Notes under the pieces: generated by a model
What the model was told of the DNA's origin: nothing
The model's database searches: none
Seen by the model: only the letters and a program-made list of their open reading frames with translations
Shown here: positions 7,824 through 14,811 of the stretch, piece after piece
Layout of the letters: each line of letters begins with the position of its first letter
Position numbering within the stretch: position 1 is the stretch's first letter
Position numbers and translations under genes: made by a program
Source: Nanobdellota archaeon
Lineage (GTDB): Archaea > Nanobdellota > Nanobdellia > Woesearchaeales > WJIZ01
Direction: 5' to 3'
Length of the DNA stretch: 34,028 nt
Assembly (NCBI GenBank): GCA_023140175.1
Contig: JAGLMD010000088.1
Span: 1 to 34,028 of the forward strand

Positions 7824-8311
7824 TGGAGAAATTCCAAGAGCTTAGGATGGGCGCAAAGAAAAAAATAGGGATTGCAGACCATATCCTGACCCAGACTTAT
7901 CCTTTGGTACAGGATTCAAAATTATTGCTGGCTGTTATTGAAAATGTCTTTTTGGCATTGACAAATTCAATGGGATCGATACTTTATTATGAAAGGCTAT
8001 TCAAAAGAATTCCTCCTTTTCAGGATACTTTTGATTCAAAGTTTAATATGTTTCAAGCAAGAATTGTAGATAGGAACAAGATAGATAGAAAGCATATAGA
8101 TATGATAAGAGAAGTCAAAGATATAATCATACAGCACAGAAAAAGCCCTATTGAGTTCAGAAGAAAGGATAAATTCATCATATGTAATGAGGATTATAAG
8201 ATGAGAACAATCTCTTTCAATGATATAAAAGAGTACATAAAGAGAACCAAGGAGTTTATTAATATTTCAGAGAGTATAACTATTAAAAATGAGGAGATAT
8301 TCAACAAATGA
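7820..8311 (+). CDS. Unknown helical protein, first of the cassette pair
   Basis: The 163-aa protein starts at ATG 7820 (or 7823), overlapping the preceding stop as ATGA. It appears all-alpha. A central stretch (LLLAVIENVFLALTNSMGSILYYERLFKRIPPF, about 35-68) is amphipathic, and a conserved-looking basic segment reads SPIEFRRKDKFIICNEDYKMRTIS (about 112-135). There is no signal peptide and no catalytic motif that I recognise. The helical pattern is reminiscent of HEPN-type folds, but the HEPN RxxxxH signature is not seen. It is coexpressed with the MinD-like ATPase two genes downstream and may act with it. Confidence 0.75.
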   Translation: MMEKFQELRMGAKKKIGIADHILTQTYPLVQDSKLLLAVIENVFLALTNSMGSILYYERLFKRIPPFQDTFDSKFNMFQARIVDRNKIDRKHIDMIREVKDIIIQHRKSPIEFRRKDKFIICNEDYKMRTISFNDIKEYIKRTKEFINISESITIKNEEIFNK

Positions 8312-8327
8312 TAGGGGGAATAATAAA

Positions 8328-8792
8328 ATGATTGAAAGTTATAAAGAATCCATAGAAGAATTCAAGAGGGTGGACCACCTTTTTTATGTGAGTCTTAAGT
8401 ATACAAGAACAGTAGATGTAATAAGAAGTGTTGTAGGAAGAATTATTTCAACATTTGAATATTCTATTGATGCACTGCTTAAATGTATGAAAGAAGAAAA
8501 AATAATAGAAGACCTGCCCAATAATCCTGTTGAGAAGGCTTTGCTTGCAAAAGAAAAATGTGGAAATGAGGAAATGCACGAGTACTTTGATAATTATCTT
8601 AATCTTAGAAAATTGATGAAGGCGGAATATACAAAAAGAGAAGAGTATAGAAGACATGTTACTATGATCGTGAATATGGAAGGAAAAACAACTGATATTG
8701 ACATAGACCTACTAAAAGAATATTATGAACAAGTAAGGAAATTTCTTGCTTATATAAAAGGAAGGGTTGAGAAATATAAAGAAGAAGAATAG
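8328..8792 (+). CDS. Unknown helical protein, second of the cassette pair
   Basis: The 154-aa protein is placed at ATG 8328, which has a purine-rich ribosome site (agggggaa, 8312-8320). An upstream in-frame ATG at 8289 lies inside the preceding gene. The sequence is largely helical and charged (DHLFYVSLKYTRTVDVIRSVVGRIISTFEYSIDALLKCM), ending in a Lys/Glu-rich helix. It shares general size and helicity with its upstream neighbour but no clear sequence identity. No known domain is recognised. It ends four bases before the ATPase gene. Confidence 0.72.
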   Translation: MIESYKESIEEFKRVDHLFYVSLKYTRTVDVIRSVVGRIISTFEYSIDALLKCMKEEKIIEDLPNNPVEKALLAKEKCGNEEMHEYFDNYLNLRKLMKAEYTKREEYRRHVTMIVNMEGKTTDIDIDLLKEYYEQVRKFLAYIKGRVEKYKEEE

Positions 8793-8796
8793 AAAG

Positions 8797-9489
8797 ATGA
8801 CCAGGATAATACATATCTCAGGCAATAGTGGAAGTGGAAAAAGTGTCTTAGCACTTAATCTGGGGATTGCACTAAGCCAAAAAGGGAGAGAAGTAATATT
8901 AGTTGATGGGAATATCTATTCAGCAGATATTGCAAATTATTCTGATATCTCCCCGGAAGTATTTCTGAACGAATTTCTGGATGGCGAAAAAGATATTGAG
9001 GAAACAATTGTCTTTCATCCTTCTGGGATGAAAATGATATTAAGTATGGCCGAGAAAGCATATACTCCAGAAAAGCACGAAAAACTAAACAAAGCATTAC
9101 TTTCTCTGACCGGAAAAACAGAATTTGTTTTGGTTGATTCTTTTTCACATAGTCCTGCGTTGTTTTCAGTTATTGATAATGCAGATGAGATGATATTTGT
9201 AACAAATGATGATTTTCCAAGCATACTAAAAAGCAAGGAATTCATAAAGAAGATAGAAAGCAAAGGCACAAATATAGTGGGAGTTGTATTAAATAAGAAA
9301 AGAAAGAACAGCAATAAGAAACATATAGAGGCCATACTTGAGAAGCGTGTTCTTGTAGAAATACCATATGATAAAAACCTGATTGACACTGTTAATATGA
9401 AACAACCCATTTCTCTAGTCTATCCTAAGTCAGAAACAAGCAAAGCTATAACAGAACTGGCTAAAATTATTGATATCTGGGAAAGATGA
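8797..9489 (+). CDS. MinD/ParA-like P-loop ATPase without the signature lysine
   Basis: The 230-aa protein begins at ATG 8797 and matches the MinD/ParA/Mrp class. Walker A is GNSGSGKS (9-16), followed by VLALNLGIALSQKGREVILVDGNIYSADIANY, which is the switch region. Walker B is FVLVDSF, and the guanine-site-like VVLNK is at about 167-171. The deviant Walker A of the class is GKGGxGKT. Here the signature lysine position is Asn10, so intersubunit ATP activation must differ or be lost. Such ATPases position proteins on membranes or DNA. The downstream gene, overlapping by four bases, encodes a membrane protein that is a plausible anchor. It is too short for full-length MinD and has no obvious amphipathic C-terminal helix. 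Confidence 0.8.
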   Translation: MTRIIHISGNSGSGKSVLALNLGIALSQKGREVILVDGNIYSADIANYSDISPEVFLNEFLDGEKDIEETIVFHPSGMKMILSMAEKAYTPEKHEKLNKALLSLTGKTEFVLVDSFSHSPALFSVIDNADEMIFVTNDDFPSILKSKEFIKKIESKGTNIVGVVLNKKRKNSNKKHIEAILEKRVLVEIPYDKNLIDTVNMKQPISLVYPKSETSKAITELAKIIDIWER

Positions 9490-10016
9490 AAAAAGGAATA
9501 AGAAAACAAGAGAGAGTAAATATTCCCGGAGAAGACATAATTGAAAAAGAAAGGTGGGATGAAGACGAGATAAAGAAAGCAGCAAAAATATTCTCAAAGG
9601 CAGAAAATAAAAAGAAGTTGATGATAAAAATACTAGATGAGATAGTCCATTGGGCACTTCTTTTAATTATTATTTGCGGAAATGTCCTGATTGCGGGATT
9701 TATTGTATTTTTATCTGGACTATTGGAAAGGGCATATTTCTATATTCTGGTTATTTTGTTTGCTGTTTTATTTGGGTATATGGTAGAAATTCCATTGAGA
9801 GACATCGAAAAGTTAAGCAAGCACAAACATTTTCTTTCCAGAATCCTGCTGCCGTTCCTGGCATTAGTTAATATATATATCTTGATAGGAATAAAACATG
9901 TAATTGAACATTTTTCCGAAATTGAATTTGAATTTAATGCTGCTATAGCAGGAGCAGTTTACGGAATGTTTTTCTTACTGCCTCATTTCTTAGGATGGAT
10001 ATTGAAGAGAAAGTGA
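9486..10016 (+). CDS. Four-helix membrane protein of the MinD-like cassette
   Basis: The 176-aa protein starts at ATG 9486, overlapping the ATPase stop (ATGA). Residues 1-50 form a charged cytoplasmic domain (ERWDEDEIKKAAKIFSKAEN). Four membrane spans follow: about 55-80 (WALLLIIICGNVLIAGFIVFL), 84-102, 118-140 and 149-173. Positive ends (KHKH, KRK) suggest both termini are inside. No transporter or enzyme family is recognised. It is the last gene of the cassette and may provide the membrane platform for the ATPase. Confidence 0.75.
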   Translation: MKKGIRKQERVNIPGEDIIEKERWDEDEIKKAAKIFSKAENKKKLMIKILDEIVHWALLLIIICGNVLIAGFIVFLSGLLERAYFYILVILFAVLFGYMVEIPLRDIEKLSKHKHFLSRILLPFLALVNIYILIGIKHVIEHFSEIEFEFNAAIAGAVYGMFFLLPHFLGWILKRK

Positions 10017-10060
10017 AATCATAGAAATAAGACAGAAATCTATTGTCTTTGACAAAATAA

Positions 10061-10151
10061 TGGGGTGGCTGCCGAGATTTGAACTCGGGCTATAAGATTT
10101 CTGCATATTGTGCCACAGTCTTATGTGCTGCCAAGCTACACCACAGCCACC
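10061..10151 (-). tRNA. tRNA-His (GTG) with a 14-nt intron
   Basis: Read on the minus strand, the acceptor stem GTGGCTG pairs with CAGCCAC. The T arm is GCCCGAGTTCAAATCTCGG-like, and the anticodon stem TAAGA/TCTTA encloses C-T-GTG-G. The anticodon GTG is at 10114-10116. The loop is 14 nt too long, which places an intron at about 10099-10112, after position 37, the standard archaeal site. The extra 5' G (10151) that marks tRNA-His and pairs with discriminator C73 is encoded, and so is the 3' CCA (10061-10063). It lies convergent to the MinD-like cassette and divergent from the ribosomal operon. Confidence 0.88.
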
Positions 10152-10175
10152 ATGTATCTTAGAACTTTTATTGTG

Positions 10176-10190
10176 CTTATAAAAGTTACT
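10176..10190 (-). promoter_or_regulatory. TATA box of tRNA-His
   Basis: On the minus strand the sequence reads acttttataagcac, about 30 bases before the tRNA 5' end. Confidence 0.5.
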
Positions 10191-10207
10191 GAATAAAGAT
10201 AAAACCG

Positions 10208-10222
10208 TTACCTTTATAAATA
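10208..10222 (+). promoter_or_regulatory. TATA box of the ribosomal protein operon
   Basis: cctttataaata predicts a start near 10243 and a leader of about 100 bases before the uS13 gene. The leader holds short inverted repeats (tacat/atgta near 10255-10270; ttctt/aagaa near 10282-10295). A second box (gttttaaaaata, 10322-10333) lies only about 20 bases before ATG 10346 and is less likely. Confidence 0.5.
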
Positions 10223-10345
10223 AAAATCCAATCCTGAAAAAGAATAGCCCGAGTTTACATCAATATGTAGGCGCGACTAGGGTTCTTAAAAAGAATTCTA
10301 TTTGTGTTATATGTGTTATGGGTTTTAAAAATAAGGTAGATAATT

Positions 10346-10813
10346 ATGAGTGAAAATAAAGAATTCAAACAGCTTGTAAGGATAGGGGGAGCCGATTTTG
10401 GCGGCGACAAACCTATTTATCACCAGCTTACAAAAATAAGAGGAGTAGGGACAAGCTATTCAAATATGATATGCAATCTGGTCGGTATATCAAAATTAAA
10501 AAAAGCAGGAGAATTAAGCGATAAAGAGATACAGAGAATTGAGGAAGCAATAGTAAATCCTGAAAAATTTGGCGCGCCGGTCTGGATGGTCAACAGAAGA
10601 AAAGACCCTGAAACAGGAAAGGACCAGCACCTTACAGGAAGTGAATTAAAATTCAACCAAGATAATGATATCAAGATCATGAGAAAGATAAGGTCCTATA
10701 AAGGAACAAGGCATTCTCAGGGGCTGCCTGCAAGAGGACAAAGAACAAAATCAAATTTCAGAAGAAATAAAGGAAAAGTTACTGGAGTAAAGAAAAAAAG
10801 GGGCGGAAAGTAA
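10346..10813 (+). CDS. rps13: 30S ribosomal protein S13 (uS13)
   Basis: uS13 binds the head of the small subunit and contacts the P-site tRNA and the large subunit. The 155-aa protein shows the archaeal/eukaryal pattern: FKQLVRIGGADFGGDKPIYHQLTKIRGVG at the start, the helix-two-turn region NMICNLVGISKLKKAGELS, and the basic C-terminal end RGQRTKSNFRRNKGKVTGVKKKRGGK. The length is as usual for archaea. It opens the operon uS13-uS4-uS11-rpoD. Confidence 0.97.
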   Translation: MSENKEFKQLVRIGGADFGGDKPIYHQLTKIRGVGTSYSNMICNLVGISKLKKAGELSDKEIQRIEEAIVNPEKFGAPVWMVNRRKDPETGKDQHLTGSELKFNQDNDIKIMRKIRSYKGTRHSQGLPARGQRTKSNFRRNKGKVTGVKKKRGGK

Positions 10814-10824
10814 AGGTGGATTAG

Positions 10825-11421
10825 ATGGGAGACCCAAGAAAAATAAGAAAATCATATTCAACACCAAGCCATCCATGGCAGAAAACCAGAATTGAAGAAG
10901 AATCTGTACTAACTAAGAAATATGCCCTTAAAAATAAGAAAGAGATATGGAAGATGAGCTCTATTCTTAAAGATTTCAAAAATCAGGCAAAGAAATTAGG
11001 CTCTGTCGTAAGTAAGCAAGGTGAGAAGGAAAAAGAACTGCTTCTGAAAAGGCTTATTTCAACCAGCCTGCTAAAAGAAGGAGATAAAACAGATTCTATA
11101 TTGATATTAAAAATAGAGAGCATAATGGAAAGGAGATTACAGGCTATTGTATATAATAAAGGCATGGCAAGAAGTATGAAACAGGCAAGGCAGTTCATAA
11201 CCCATAGGCATATAAAGGTAAACAATAAAGTAATTAGTTCGCCTTCTTATCTTGTATCTATTAGTGAAGAAGATAAAATCAAATTTAAGGATAAATCTTC
11301 ATTGGCTGACCCCGAAAATCCGGAAAGGAAGATATTGAAAGTAGTAGAGAGTAAAAAAGAGAAAAAGGAAGAAACCAAGAAAACAAAAAAGAAAAGTATG
11401 AGTAAAAATGGCAAGAGATAA
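10825..11421 (+). CDS. rps4: 30S ribosomal protein S4 (uS4)
   Basis: uS4 is a primary 16S rRNA binder and early assembly factor. The 198-aa protein opens with [19 protein letters not shown], typical of archaea. The S4 RNA-binding domain covers about 105-170 ([33 protein letters not shown]). The C-terminal 25 residues are a Lys/Glu-rich extension. A purine-rich aaggtgg ribosome site precedes ATG 10825. The gene's last 14 bases overlap the uS11 start. Confidence 0.97.
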   Translation: MGDPRKIRKSYSTPSHPWQKTRIEEESVLTKKYALKNKKEIWKMSSILKDFKNQAKKLGSVVSKQGEKEKELLLKRLISTSLLKEGDKTDSILILKIESIMERRLQAIVYNKGMARSMKQARQFITHRHIKVNNKVISSPSYLVSISEEDKIKFKDKSSLADPENPERKILKVVESKKEKKEETKKTKKKSMSKNGKR

Positions 11422-11806
11422 TATAATCTGGGGAATAGTGCACATTTATTCTTCTTATAATAACACTATCATACATATTACAGACATTACAGGAACAGAG
11501 AGCATTGCAGTAACAAGTGGAGGACAAGTAGTAAAATCCGATAGAATGGAAAGTTCACCGACTGCTGCAATGGTAGCTGCAAAAAAAGCTGCAGAGATAG
11601 CATATGATAAAGGGATAAATGCAATTCATGTAAAAATTAAAGCACCTGGCGGTCACAATGGTCCTAATAATCCCGGATCTGGAGCTCAGGCTGCTATAAG
11701 GGCCCTGTCTAGAATGGGCCTTAGAATAGGGATTATAGAAGATGTTACACCTATGCCGCATGATGGATGTAGAAAGAAAGGTGGTAAGAGAGGTAGAAGA
11801 GTATAA
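11408..11806 (+). CDS. rps11: 30S ribosomal protein S11 (uS11)
   Basis: uS11 lies on the platform of the small subunit near the mRNA exit. The 132-aa product matches closely: [66 protein letters not shown] and the closing [20 protein letters not shown]. It overlaps uS4 by 14 bases, so translation is coupled. Confidence 0.97.
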   Translation: MARDNIIWGIVHIYSSYNNTIIHITDITGTESIAVTSGGQVVKSDRMESSPTAAMVAAKKAAEIAYDKGINAIHVKIKAPGGHNGPNNPGSGAQAAIRALSRMGLRIGIIEDVTPMPHDGCRKKGGKRGRRV

Positions 11807-11820
11807 ATCGGGTGAAATTT

Positions 11821-12603
11821 ATGGAAATAAGATTCCTTGAAAAAAGTAAAAACGGAATGAAGATTTCTTTTCTTGTTAGAGGGATAACCCCTTATTTTGC
11901 AAATACCATAAGAAGAGCAGTTATAGAAGAAGTTCCTACTATGGCAATAGAAGACATCGAGCTAAGGAAGAATAGCTCGATATTATATGATGAGATAGTT
12001 GCCCATAGGCTTGGGTTAATTCCCTTAAAGACAGATCTCAAATCATACAACCTGCCAGAAGAATGCAAGTGTAAAGGAGAGGGATGTGCAAGATGCCAGG
12101 CAACTATAACGATTAAGGCAAAAGGAGAGGGCAATGTAAATGCGTCAGAGATTAAGTGTGATGATAGTTCAATAAAGCCAATCCATCCTGATATGCCAAT
12201 AACAAAATTACTAAAAGGACAAAGCTTAGAGCTGGAAGCTAAAGCAGTCCTGGGAAAAGGAAAAACCCATAGTAAGTGGGCTCCGGGCCATATTTATTAT
12301 TATAATGAGGTAAAGATAACTGTAAATAATGACGATAAACTATTGGAGAAATTTAGAGATAAATACCCTGGCAAGATTTTCGAGAAATCAGGGAAGATAG
12401 ATCGTAACTTAATAAATGCCCCTGAATTGATAGATGCTTGTGAGGGAATCTCAAAGCTTGTTGAGATTGAAAGAAGAGAAGACAGCTTTGTGTTTGTGCT
12501 TGAGTCATGGGGGCAACTGGCACCAAAAACAATAATTCAGGAAGCTGTTAAGTATATCAATAAGCAGCTTGATGAGCTTGCTGTGCTTATTAAAAAGTCA
12601 TAA
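11821..12603 (+). CDS. rpoD: DNA-directed RNA polymerase subunit D (Rpo3)
   Basis: Rpo3 dimerises with Rpo11 to form the assembly platform of archaeal RNA polymerase, like bacterial alpha. ATG 11821 is chosen over GTG 11812 because ggtga at 11811-11815 then serves as ribosome site. The 260-aa protein has the alpha-type dimerisation motif FANTIRRAVIEEVPTMAIEDIE and the HRLGLIPL motif. A cysteine cluster, CKCKGEGCARC (about 82-92), matches the Fe-S/zinc domain found in many archaeal Rpo3 proteins. The C-terminal part (SWGQLAPKTIIQEAVKYINKQL) is the second dimerisation segment. A tRNA-Leu gene follows. Confidence 0.96.
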   Translation: MEIRFLEKSKNGMKISFLVRGITPYFANTIRRAVIEEVPTMAIEDIELRKNSSILYDEIVAHRLGLIPLKTDLKSYNLPEECKCKGEGCARCQATITIKAKGEGNVNASEIKCDDSSIKPIHPDMPITKLLKGQSLELEAKAVLGKGKTHSKWAPGHIYYYNEVKITVNNDDKLLEKFRDKYPGKIFEKSGKIDRNLINAPELIDACEGISKLVEIERREDSFVFVLESWGQLAPKTIIQEAVKYINKQLDELAVLIKKS

Positions 12604-12623
12604 TTAATCTGTTGCTCCTTTAT

Positions 12624-12747
12624 GCGGGGGTGGCAGAGTCTGGTCAAATGTGCAAGGTTGAGGCAGCGGAAATTTCATGCTATGAAATCTAAGCTTTAAA
12701 CGCCTTGTCCCTTAGTGGGTGCGCGCGTTCGAATCGCGTCCCCCGCA
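12624..12747 (+). tRNA. tRNA-Leu (GAG) with an intron of about 38 nt
   Basis: The acceptor stem GCGGGGG (12624-12630) pairs with CCCCCGC (12740-12746), with discriminator A73 and no encoded CCA. The anticodon stem CAAGG/CCTTG (12653-12657, 12703-12707) encloses TT-GAG-G, with anticodon GAG at 12660-12662. An extra segment, about 12664-12701, follows position 37 and can fold around atttcat/atgaaat, as expected for a bulge-helix-bulge intron. The exact ends could shift by a base. A long variable arm (TCCC/GGG) and T arm GCGCG-TTCGAAT-CGCGT confirm a class II tRNA. It is embedded in the ribosomal operon. Confidence 0.9.
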
Positions 12748-12768
12748 TGTTTAAATAAAAATAGAAAA

Positions 12769-13128
12769 ATGAAAACACCAAATACAAAAAATCAGTCGTT
12801 TCAGGAACTGATTTTAAAATTAACGAAGAAATCAGAAGAAGGGTCTAAGCTAATTAGTAGAGTGGCTCAAGATATTAATAGGTCAAGAAGGATTGCAAGA
12901 GAAGTCAATCTTTCAAGAATAAACAGGTATACAAAAGAAGGTGAGACCATCATTGTGCCTGGGAAGGTTTTGGGTGGAGGAGAGCTTGACCACAAAATAA
13001 CTATCTCAGCACTTAAATTTTCAGAATCTGCACTATCTAAACTTAAGAAGAATGGTTCAACAATCATCCCGCTTAATGATATTATAAAAGATCCCCTTAC
13101 AGGAAAAAGAGTGAGGATTATTGGGTAA
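12769..13128 (+). CDS. rpl18e: 50S ribosomal protein L18e (eL18)
   Basis: eL18 is an archaeal/eukaryal large-subunit protein related to bacterial L15. ATG 12769 is 21 bases after the tRNA-Leu end. Reading further upstream in frame would run into the tRNA, so the earlier start is rejected. The 119-aa protein shows the family features RRIAREVNLSRINRYTKEGETIIVPGKVLGGGELDHKITISALKFS and ends KDPLTGKRVRIIG. It leads the eL18-uL13-uS9-Rpo10 half of the operon. Confidence 0.95.
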   Translation: MKTPNTKNQSFQELILKLTKKSEEGSKLISRVAQDINRSRRIAREVNLSRINRYTKEGETIIVPGKVLGGGELDHKITISALKFSESALSKLKKNGSTIIPLNDIIKDPLTGKRVRIIG

Positions 13129-13134
13129 TTTAAA

Positions 13135-13563
13135 ATGATAATTGATGCTAAAGAGATGATTATTGGAAGAATTGCAACTGTTGCTGCAAAGAAAGCCCTG
13201 TTAGGAGAAAAAGTAGATATTATTAATTGTGAAAGTGCTGTTATATCAGGGAAGAAGAAATTTACAATTGACGATATTAAAAGAAGAAAAGATATGGGAA
13301 CATATAAAGGGCCTTTCTTATCAAGAATGCCTGATAGATTTGTAAGAAGAATAATCAGAGGAATGCTTCCATATAAACAAGATAAAGGGAAAAATGCATA
13401 TAAAAGGGTAAAATGCTATATAGGGCTGCCTAAAGAATTTGAAGGAAAAAATATGGTAAAAATCGAGAATGCACATGTTTCAAAAGTAAAGGATTTAAAT
13501 TACATTACAATCGAAGATATAAGCAAAAAGTTAAGTGATAAGAAGAGGTACAAAGATGAGTAA
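13135..13563 (+). CDS. rpl13: 50S ribosomal protein L13 (uL13)
   Basis: uL13 is an early assembly protein of the large subunit. The 142-aa protein has the archaeal pattern: MIIDAKEMIIGRIATVAAKKALLGE, then VDIINCESAVISGKK, RRIIRGMLPYK and AYKRVKCYIGLPKEFEG. Its last eight bases overlap the uS9 start (ATGAGTAA). It begins six bases after the eL18 stop. Confidence 0.96.
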   Translation: MIIDAKEMIIGRIATVAAKKALLGEKVDIINCESAVISGKKKFTIDDIKRRKDMGTYKGPFLSRMPDRFVRRIIRGMLPYKQDKGKNAYKRVKCYIGLPKEFEGKNMVKIENAHVSKVKDLNYITIEDISKKLSDKKRYKDE

Positions 13564-13957
13564 GGTCATACATACTTCAGGCAAAAGAAAAAAAGCTATT
13601 GCAAGAGCTACATTAAAGGAAGGAAAAGGAAAAGTCAGGATAAATAATGTTAATTTAGATGATTTTCAGCCAAAAATGCTAAGGATGAAATTAAGAGAAC
13701 CTTTGTTGTTGGCAGGAGATATTATGAATAAAGTAGATATAGATGTTACAGTTAGAGGTGGGGGTATTTCTGGTCAGGTTGATGCAACAAGGCTGGCCAT
13801 CGCAAGATCCATCATAGAATATTCCAGAGGAGAAAAATTAAGAAATAGTTTTCTAAAATATGATAGGCATTTGCTTGTGGCAGATGTCAGAATGAATGAA
13901 ACCTCGAAACCGAACGATTCTAAGCCGAGGGCGAAAAGACAAAAGAGTTATAGGTGA
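13556..13957 (+). CDS. rps9: 30S ribosomal protein S9 (uS9)
   Basis: uS9 contacts the P-site tRNA through its C-terminal tail. ATG 13556 is chosen because GAGGT at 13545-13549 is a good ribosome site and the protein then starts MSKVIHTSGKRKKAIARAT, the family start. It has 133 residues. The GGGISGQVDATRLAIARSIIEY core and the KPRAKRQKSYR tail are diagnostic. It overlaps uL13 by eight bases. Confidence 0.96.
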   Translation: MSKVIHTSGKRKKAIARATLKEGKGKVRINNVNLDDFQPKMLRMKLREPLLLAGDIMNKVDIDVTVRGGGISGQVDATRLAIARSIIEYSRGEKLRNSFLKYDRHLLVADVRMNETSKPNDSKPRAKRQKSYR

Positions 13958-13964
13958 TTGTATT

Positions 13965-14162
13965 ATGATAATACCAATAAGGTGCTGGAGTTGCGGAAAA
14001 CCGATAGGACATCTATGGGAAGAATTCAAAGAAAGGTCTGCCAAGGGAGAAGACAAAAAGAAAGTGCTTAATGAATTGGGATTAGAAAGATATTGCTGCA
14101 GAGCTGTTTTCCTTGGACATATTGATTTAACAGATGTTGCTGCTGAATTTAAGAAGTTCTGA
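13965..14162 (+). CDS. rpoN: RNA polymerase subunit N (Rpo10)
   Basis: Rpo10 is the small zinc-bundle subunit that seats the Rpo3/Rpo11 dimer. ATG 13965 is preceded by ggtgatt (13953-13959) as ribosome site. The 65-aa protein keeps the zinc ligands CWSCGKPIGHLW (Cys7, Cys10) and RYCCR (about 44-48). The usual neighbour Rpo6 (rpoK) does not follow; a broken gene does. Confidence 0.95.
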   Translation: MIIPIRCWSCGKPIGHLWEEFKERSAKGEDKKKVLNELGLERYCCRAVFLGHIDLTDVAAEFKKF

Positions 14163-14168
14163 TTTAGT

Positions 14169-14752
14169 ATGATAGATTCTAGAAATTATATGTCCCATAT
14201 TACTGAAATAATAAGACAAAAATTCAGTTATACGATAAAAATGAAGGATCTCTTTTTTTTACTCATCTTAAGACATTTTGTGGTTATGAAGAGAAGTCAG
14301 AGATTCCAGTAAAGGAATATTCAGAAATAAGAGATTTTTATCAAATGCTCGAGATTGAATTGGTTCTTGGACAACATAGGAAACATACATTGGACAGTAA
14401 CTCCTGGATTAGATATGGATTACAGCAGGATATTTTTCTTCCCCATAATATTTCAGAACCAAGAAATTTTGCAACGGCGGCAGATCCATTTCAGTATGGA
14501 GATTCAAAAGGTTATATAAAAGTTGAAATAGAACCTGGCCTCATTCCGGGAGTAGAACATACTATAGCTGAGTATATGACCCCTGATTTTAAATCATTTG
14601 AAGGACCATGGGAAAGAGATGTTTTGATGGAAGATGAAGAGAATATTGCTTTTCTTCGTATGAAGAATTTGAGTTTAGAAGAAGCAATTGATAAGATTAC
14701 TTCTTTTGCTTTAGAAGTAGGTATAAAAGTATGTGAAAAACCAGAACCTTAA
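14169..14752 (+). pseudogene. Frameshifted gene of unknown function after Rpo10
   Basis: An ATG at 14169, seven bases after the Rpo10 stop, opens a frame that stops at 14312. A second frame is open from 14207 to the stop at 14752 but has no ATG before 14345. Joining the first frame to the second at the A-run 14237-14241 gives one continuous product of about 195 residues (…FSYTIK then NEGSLFFTHLKTFCGYEEK…). Loss of one A would explain the break. The second part contains FLPHNISEPRNFATAADPFQYGD and IEPGLIPGVEHTIAEYMTPDF, and I recognise no family. It may be a true pseudogene, a sequencing or assembly error, or a gene starting at ATG 14345 (135 aa). Confidence 0.55.
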
Positions 14753-14776
14753 GGATAACCAATCTAAAAACATAAA

Positions 14777-14786
14777 TCTTTTTAAC
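14777..14786 (+). promoter_or_regulatory. TATA box of leuS
   Basis: tctttttaac lies about 31 bases before ATG 14812. It predicts a leader of about five bases. Confidence 0.45.
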
Positions 14787-14811
14787 TTCTTCTTATTTTC
14801 AATAAATTACT

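Noticed and set aside
12715-12768. N-terminal extension of the eL18 gene
   Set aside because: These codons lie in the 3' half of tRNA-Leu, and the family start matches ATG 12769.
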